Positions 42,345 to 47,500 of a stretch of DNA of 47,500 nt are shown here, one piece after another. Within the stretch, counting starts at the first letter, position 1; every line of letters begins with the position of its first letter. Both the position numbers and the translations under genes were made by a program. Source of the DNA: Cryptococcus deneoformans JEC21 (Eukaryota > Basidiomycota > Tremellomycetes > Tremellales > Cryptococcaceae); the NCBI RefSeq assembly GCF_000091045.1, contig NC_006682.1, positions 557,501-605,000 of the forward strand. Reading direction: 5' to 3'. The notes beneath the pieces are model-generated. The model ran no database searches. It worked only from the letters and a program-made list of their open reading frames with translations, and was not told where the DNA came from.

Positions 42345-45300
42345 ATGACAGACCGCCCGCCGTCCTACACGCCCACCCTCCCGCAGATCCTCGTGCTCCC
42401 CCTGCCAGACGCCACATCCTGGTTCCAAGGGCCGTACGTCCAGGGCGAGGTGTTCGTCAAGGGTCTCGGCGACGGTGCCGGTGGCGGGGGCGCAGTCGGT
42501 GTAGAATCACTGCAAGTCTTCCTCTTGTGCTACAAAACGCAAGCAAACTGATACATTCACATAGGACGATAAAACTGAACCTGCAGAGCTCTCTCCCCGA
42601 CTATCCCACCCTCGACCTGTTTGATTTCCCGTCTTTGCAGCTCTACCCTCCGCCGCCAGCGCTACGTGCCGACGCTGGTGCCACCGAGCTGCAGCCAGGA
42701 CAGCGACAGGGACAAGCGAGCAGACACCCGTTCCCGGCGTCGCAGACGTTCAGCATCCCCCTCCCACCCCGCATCCCGCTTCCCTCATGGGCCCAGCAGG
42801 GGGAACACGGCGGACAAGCTCGGCTCCCCGGCACGCTCAACCTCGCAGCGTACAATAAAGGCCAGATCCGGTACGCTCTCACCGTCCTCCTCGTCCTTGC
42901 CTCTGGCCAAGTCGTCTCGCATTCTATCCCTGTTGAAGGCACGCCCCAACTCGTGCCCTCTGACGGCAACGACAGCCCCGCGCGAGGCGATGGCAAGGAA
43001 GAGGTGGAAGAGGTGTTGCGGAAAAGGGGAGTGATGACCCGTCTGGTACTGTCGACCGCGCGACCGAGGCTGGGCCGTTTGCTCCATCTCGGCGTCGAGA
43101 TCAGGCGCGAGGGAAGCGAAAGCGGCGACGGGGAAAAGGGGATAGCAGAGGGAGAAGAGGAGGAGACGAGGGCGGCGTTGAGGCGCATGAGGAGGGTAAC
43201 CGTCGAGCTCTTTCGACGAGTCATCATCCATCCTCCTCCCAGCGCCGCCAACACCGACACGATCACACACCAAACCCTCCTCCACGCATCCGGCAAATCC
43301 CTCCGCTACCCCGGCCCGTCACGGGCAAACCCTCCCCTCCGCCTGCTCTTCACGATCCCCACGATCCCCAACCCCTCGTCGTCCACCACCACCACACACA
43401 ACGGCACGGGCGAACAGAGTTGGGGGGAAGTGAGTATGGTGGGCGGGTACCACCAGGTCACGTTTGGCCTCCGGGTCGGGGTCGGAGGCGGGGTGATGGG
43501 AGGGGGTATAGGCCTCGGCGTGGGCGGAGCGGCAGGACGGGCAGAAGGCGGAGGATGTGATGAAAATGATTTCGTGGTGGAGAAGGAAATTGAAATCTTG
43601 CCCAAAATATGGTCGCCCCTTGCCCCTCGCCCTGCCCCTGCCCCTGCCCCACCTCCCACCCACCAAACCCAGTACCAACTCCAAACCCAAGATGGAGTCG
43701 AATTCGACATTCCCCACGAACTCGCCGCCGAGCTCGCCCTCGTCGACTCTTCATCCCCACCCTCGGCTTATCCGTCTTTCGATCCAGCAGCCACCGACAC
43801 GCTCTCAGCAAGGGAAGCATACCGTCTCAAAGGCCGGGATGTCGTAGGTCCCTCTGGCACCACCCGTCTCCCTCCTTCTTCCTCTGGAAACGCGGACAGA
43901 GGCGGAGACGGAGGTGAAGGTCAAGGTGAAAGGGAAGATGATCTTCCGCCCCCGTTTGAGAGCTCGACAGTAGATTCGACATCTTTGGGCCGAGGTCCTA
44001 GTGAAGAGTATAGTGAAGAGTACTTTCTCAGTCCACCAGTGGATTTGGGAGAAGAGCCCGTTCCTTATGATGATCACCACCACCACCACCACCAACCCGG
44101 CACATCCACCGCCGTCAGTACTACCCATCGAGCAGATCCTCAGCCTCACGCTCAAGAACCAGATCAAGTCCAAAGAGACGATCAAGGCGAAGGACAAGGT
44201 AGTGGATTACCGACTTTCCTGGAGAGTGAACAGCAGGAAGAAAGGCGGGCGAGGGCGAGGGCAGCGAGTCAGTCGGATGCTTTTGCGTTTGCGTTGCGCG
44301 GGGCGAGGGGGAAAGAGCGTGAGGCGAGCGCGGGCCGGGGCGTTGGTATCGGCGCGAGCGCTCGCACCGACGAGGGCGCGGGCGAGGGCGCTGAATCTCG
44401 AGGTAGAGATGGAGCGGCAGTGCAAGAAAAGGGACAAGGACAAGCAGAAGAGGGAGAGACTGGGGGATGGAGTGATGATGGCGAGATGGGTGTAGGGAGG
44501 GAAGGGCTAGGCGGGGAATTGGCTACTTGGATCGAGGTATGTCAAACCCCTTTTTTTCCTTCTCTATCCGAAGCAAAGCAGCTGACGCACTCTCGCTTCA
44601 ATTGGTACAGTACGACGGCTATGAAACATTCTCCCAACCACCCCCTTCGCTCGCCGCATCTCTCCACGCCAGAGGCAGTATGGACCCTCCCCAAGAAGGG
44701 GAACAACCCTTGGCTTTGGCCGGCGGAGTTGTAGGTGAAGTAGCTGCCAGGTTGGGGTTCGGCGGGGTCGGGGTGGGTGTAGGCGAAGAAGGGTTGGAGT
44801 TGATGGAGCATTTGGGGTTGGGCGAGGGGACGCGGATTGTTGATTTACAGGTATGTCTTACTTTGTTCAACCAAATCGTTCTTGTGGTGATATTGATTTT
44901 AAATAGGACGATCTTCCGCCTGGGATCGACGAACCTTCCCTCCCGGCATTACCTTCCTTCACCAACGACTCCCATTCCCACTCGCATTCCCATCCACATT
45001 CCCCATACACCCCTCCCCCACCTCCTCATCCCGAGCACGTACACGAACAGAACATCATGCCCATCCCCGCCTCCCCGCCACCTCCTCATCCTGATGCCCA
45101 TGCCCATGCCCACGCCCACGCCCACGCCCACCCACGTGACGAACCACCAGCACACGACCCCCCGAGTTTCGATGCTTCCCAAGCCGCTTCTGCCGTCGGC
45201 GTCGCAGCTACCTCTGGGCCACCTTCTATACCTCTTCCCCTTGGTCTTGCGGCCCATGCGCCTCCTCCTCCGCCATCATCAACATCATCATCATCATCAT

Positions 45301-45488
45301 CATCATCAACAACATCATCACCTCCTCCCCCTCCTCCGGCTCATCACGCATCTCATCATCCAGTTCATCAGGGTGTCGGTGTCGCCGTCGCGCCTTCTCG
45401 GTCTGTAGGTACAGTTGAAGTAGGCGAACAGGAAGATGCGCCGCCTGATTATGAGAGAGGCGGGTTACCGCCGTATAGCCAGGGATAA
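42345..45488 (+). CDS. Alpha-arrestin-like PY-motif protein
   Basis: Predicted 986-residue protein; exons 42345-42511, 42565-44536, 44611-44850, 44907-45488. The N-terminal half has arrestin-like beta-strand patterns (GPYVQGEVFVKGL; VESLTIKLNLQSS; FSIPLPPRIPLP; RYALTVLLVLASGQVVSHS; YHQVTFGLRVG; VEKEIEILP). PPxY-type motifs lie at both ends: PPSY (residues 5-8) and, in the last 16 residues, PPDY and LPPY. These are typical ligands of the WW domains of Rsp5-type HECT ubiquitin ligases, so it likely works as an adaptor for ubiquitination or endocytosis of membrane proteins (family knowledge). The rest is disordered: acidic, Glu/Gly/Arg-rich, and His-rich (a six-His run near 44075 and His-Ala repeats near 45096-45133). 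Intron 1 is GC-AG. The ATG at 42345 is the first in frame after the microsatellite. Confidence 0.85.
42512..42564 (+). other. GC-AG intron in arrestin gene
   Basis: The donor reads GCAAGT and the acceptor CATAG, with CTGAT branch-like sequence before it. Splicing joins VESL to TIKLNLQSS in frame and restores an arrestin strand. The alternative GTCTTC donor shifts the frame into a stop. Confidence 0.8.
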
Positions 45489-47368
45489 TAAGTGGTTAGG
45501 TAAATAAGGGAAAGGATTTAGGGTTGGTAGGATAGACAGGATAGAGAGGTAATGAAGAGAAGACGATGATTATTCCATATAAATATGATGTATATAGCCT
45601 CTCAATTGATCGATTTGAATAAGCATGCACGTCGACAGATCCAGATTTAGCTTATACCCGAAGAAATGTTGATAGATGTATAAGAAATAGACTACGGTTA
45701 TTACAACTGGATTGATAGGCTGGTACCACATTAGAAGAAGACCATACGTCTTAGCCTACTCATACTATTAAACTAATTGTTTTTCCTCGCATCAACTTCA
45801 TCCGTTCTTGAGGTATGTGATGTAAGTGAAAATCTTGAAAAACGTAATGTATAGATAGAAATGATAATAATAAAAAAGTTGGAAAAGAGAAAAGAAACAT
45901 GAGAAGAAAAGGAAAAGAAAGCAAGCTCACTGAATATGGAACACCCCGTTTTTGTCGGTAATCCATAAAGGTGAATCCTGATACCCAGGACCCCCAAGAT
46001 TGAGATATACCTAAGCTTGAAATATAAACCATAAAAACCCCAATGATTCACAAAGCCCAAGATACAAATATTGATAGATGTTGAAGGGTAGCGTGTTTAA
46101 GATACGACGAGAAAAGTGTCCCAAGCCCGGAACCCGTAACTTGAAAGTCCAAAAACAAAGTCCATTTAAACCCAAGATAGATAGATGTTGGTAGGGACCG
46201 GTAGATGTTGTTTGATCCAAATTCGAGATGAAAAGTTGATCAATGATTCAGTCGCTCATTTTCATATCTTGATGATTGGATTGAGTTAATCTTTTGTGAA
46301 ATTCTTATAAAACTGTAGAGCGCTGAGAAAGCAAAGAGATGGAAGGCGCAATGATCCAACATCTGAAAGAGTTCCTAGTACATGGGTCTACTTGAAGCCC
46401 TTTTCCAACCTTGGGAAGGAAAAAAAGAGGTTATCAGCTCGTAGCGTGTATTTTCGCCGTCGCCTCCGTTTTGTTTTCGCTGCTGCACTTATCATGCAGT
46501 TGCTTCAATATTACCGACAAGAGTTTTGGTCGATCGTGTAATGAAAGTGGCCAGGTGGTTGACACTGGTAATGGCGCTCACTTCTGTTGGCTTGAAGTCT
46601 ACCGAGATGACTTGTTCGCTTCTTTTTTTCAGGGTTCCTTAAGGCTTTCTAAATAGTTAGCACCATGCTTCATTTATAAACCTTGGCAAAAGTGAAGAAA
46701 CAAAATAAAGAATGAAAGAAAAAAAAAATAAAATCCGGATGAAAGAAAGAAATGCAAAAGTGCCCACCCTTTATACACGAAAGACGAGATTGAAGATATC
46801 GCATAACCGCCCACTGGTTCTATATCCGACATGCGCTCTTCTGACTATCCAGCGATACACAAAAGATGAGGATAGGTTGGGCCTACCTTGCAATGGCTAG
46901 TGCTTGTATAGTTTGGCCGCTATAATGTGCGGATATAGTTTTAATTCCCGCCGAGCCTGCCATGTTCGTTGAGACGCAGGACGAACGAAGGCGGATACAA
47001 CTTCCTCCCAGCAGGCAGAACGTGGGGCCTTGATGCGCCGACTGAATGCAGGACCAATGTAGACAGCGTTTAGATAGAGCATTGTAGTTGGATGTCTCGA
47101 CACGGCAAGGAGTGTGCATAAATGGATAGCTGAGAAGCAAAAGATTGGAAAGAGGCCAAATGGGGAAAGAGGAATGGAGGGAAGCGTCGGACATGACCGT
47201 AGTCCATCAACAGTTCATCACATTTACTGCAGCATGCTCATACCACATATTTGCTGTATGCATGGATAAGATATGAACAAGGGATGTATGCATAGGTATG
47301 GGAAGTGGAATGGGCCTGTTCCATGCATATAACGGTATTATTGGCTCTATTCACTACACAGTGATGTG
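45489..47368. other. AT-rich gene-poor stretch
   Basis: Almost 1.9 kb after the arrestin gene with no supported gene. It has purine-rich and AT-rich parts and several dispersed copies of GATAGATGTTG-like sequence (around 45669, 46073, 46178 and 46202). Three ATGCAT palindromes occur within 71 bp (47258, 47288, 47323). Short ORFs look random. Confidence 0.5.
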
Positions 47369-47500
47369 TTATTTCTGGTGACAAGATGATCTTCTTCTTC
47401 TTCTGCTGCTGATGATCGGTTGCAGCTCAAGAAAGTTGAGCGCATCTTCAACTTTCAAACTATCCACAAGACCTGCTGCAGCAACACTCTCCGCCTTTCT
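47369..47500 (-). CDS. Possible C-terminus of an unidentified gene (runs off right edge)
   Basis: A minus-strand frame is open from the right edge to a TAA at 47371-47369, giving about 43 residues that include VAAAGLVDSLKVEDALNFLE and a basic tail with five Arg. The composition is more protein-like than the other frames, which contain early stops. Too little is visible to name a product or confirm the frame. Confidence 0.35.
   Translation of the reverse strand, partial: RKAESVAAAGLVDSLKVEDALNFLELQPIISSRRRRRSSCHQK

Noticed and set aside
1..47500. tRNA/rRNA genes, CRISPR arrays, transposons, viral genes
   Set aside because: I looked for tRNA B-box-like sequence, regular spaced repeats, and transposase, reverse transcriptase or integrase motifs in the frames and saw none. 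A tRNAscan and repeat-library search would be needed to exclude degenerate ones.

Overview
The window reads as nuclear DNA of a basidiomycete yeast, most likely a tremellomycete of the Cryptococcus/Kwoniella type. The support is indirect. Genes are dense and broken by many short introns (mostly 44-85 nt, GTNNGT donors, CTNAC/CTGAT branch sites close to the acceptor). Predicted proteins carry long Ser/Pro/Gln-rich disordered tracts. Family content is fungal (Ime2/Crk1-type kinase, Sec9, Zn2Cys6 regulator, PY-motif arrestin). All gene models below were spliced by hand from reading frame and consensus; each complete model closes in frame.

Layout. 1-407: 5' part of an unidentified gene on the minus strand. 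1142-3993: ORC4 (minus). 4373-6534: coiled-coil protein (plus). 6970-8082: CCDC43-like protein (minus). 8511-10477: UNC93/DUF895-type transporter (minus). 11773-13706: Gfo/Idh/MocA oxidoreductase (plus). 15178-18668: Zn2Cys6 transcription factor (plus). 18839-20433: N-acetylglucosamine-6-phosphate deacetylase (minus). 21604-23444: N-acetylglucosamine kinase of the BadF/NAGK type (plus). 23858-29411: very large disordered conserved protein (plus). 29412-32724: 3.3 kb without a recognisable gene. 32725-36372: Crk1/Ime2-like kinase (plus). 37306-38900: unidentified acidic protein (plus). 39089-40550: NCBP3-like cap-binding protein (minus). 40771-41985: SEC9 t-SNARE (plus). 42345-45488: alpha-arrestin-like PY protein (plus). 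45489-47368: AT-rich gene-poor stretch. 47369-47500: possible 3' end of another minus-strand gene.

The most coherent functional group is 8.5-23.4 kb: a transporter, an NAD-type sugar oxidoreductase, a Zn2Cys6 regulator, GlcNAc-6-P deacetylase and GlcNAc kinase lie next to each other, with two large divergent promoters (transporter/oxidoreductase and deacetylase/kinase). Each of these promoters holds a CGG-Nx-CCG inverted triplet of the kind Zn2Cys6 proteins bind. I read this as a candidate amino-sugar catabolic cluster with its own regulator. The kinase and deacetylase assignments are firm; the membership of the transporter, oxidoreductase and regulator is inference. The remaining genes are housekeeping or signalling genes (replication origin licensing, cap binding, exocytosis, arrestin/ubiquitin trafficking, meiosis/mating kinase).

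Other signals: two GC-AG introns, microexons of 21 and 26 nt, a GC-rich block from about 39 to 45.5 kb containing a long GCTGTC microsatellite, and clusters of the palindrome ATGCAT in non-coding DNA. I found no tRNA, rRNA, CRISPR array, transposon or viral sequence.
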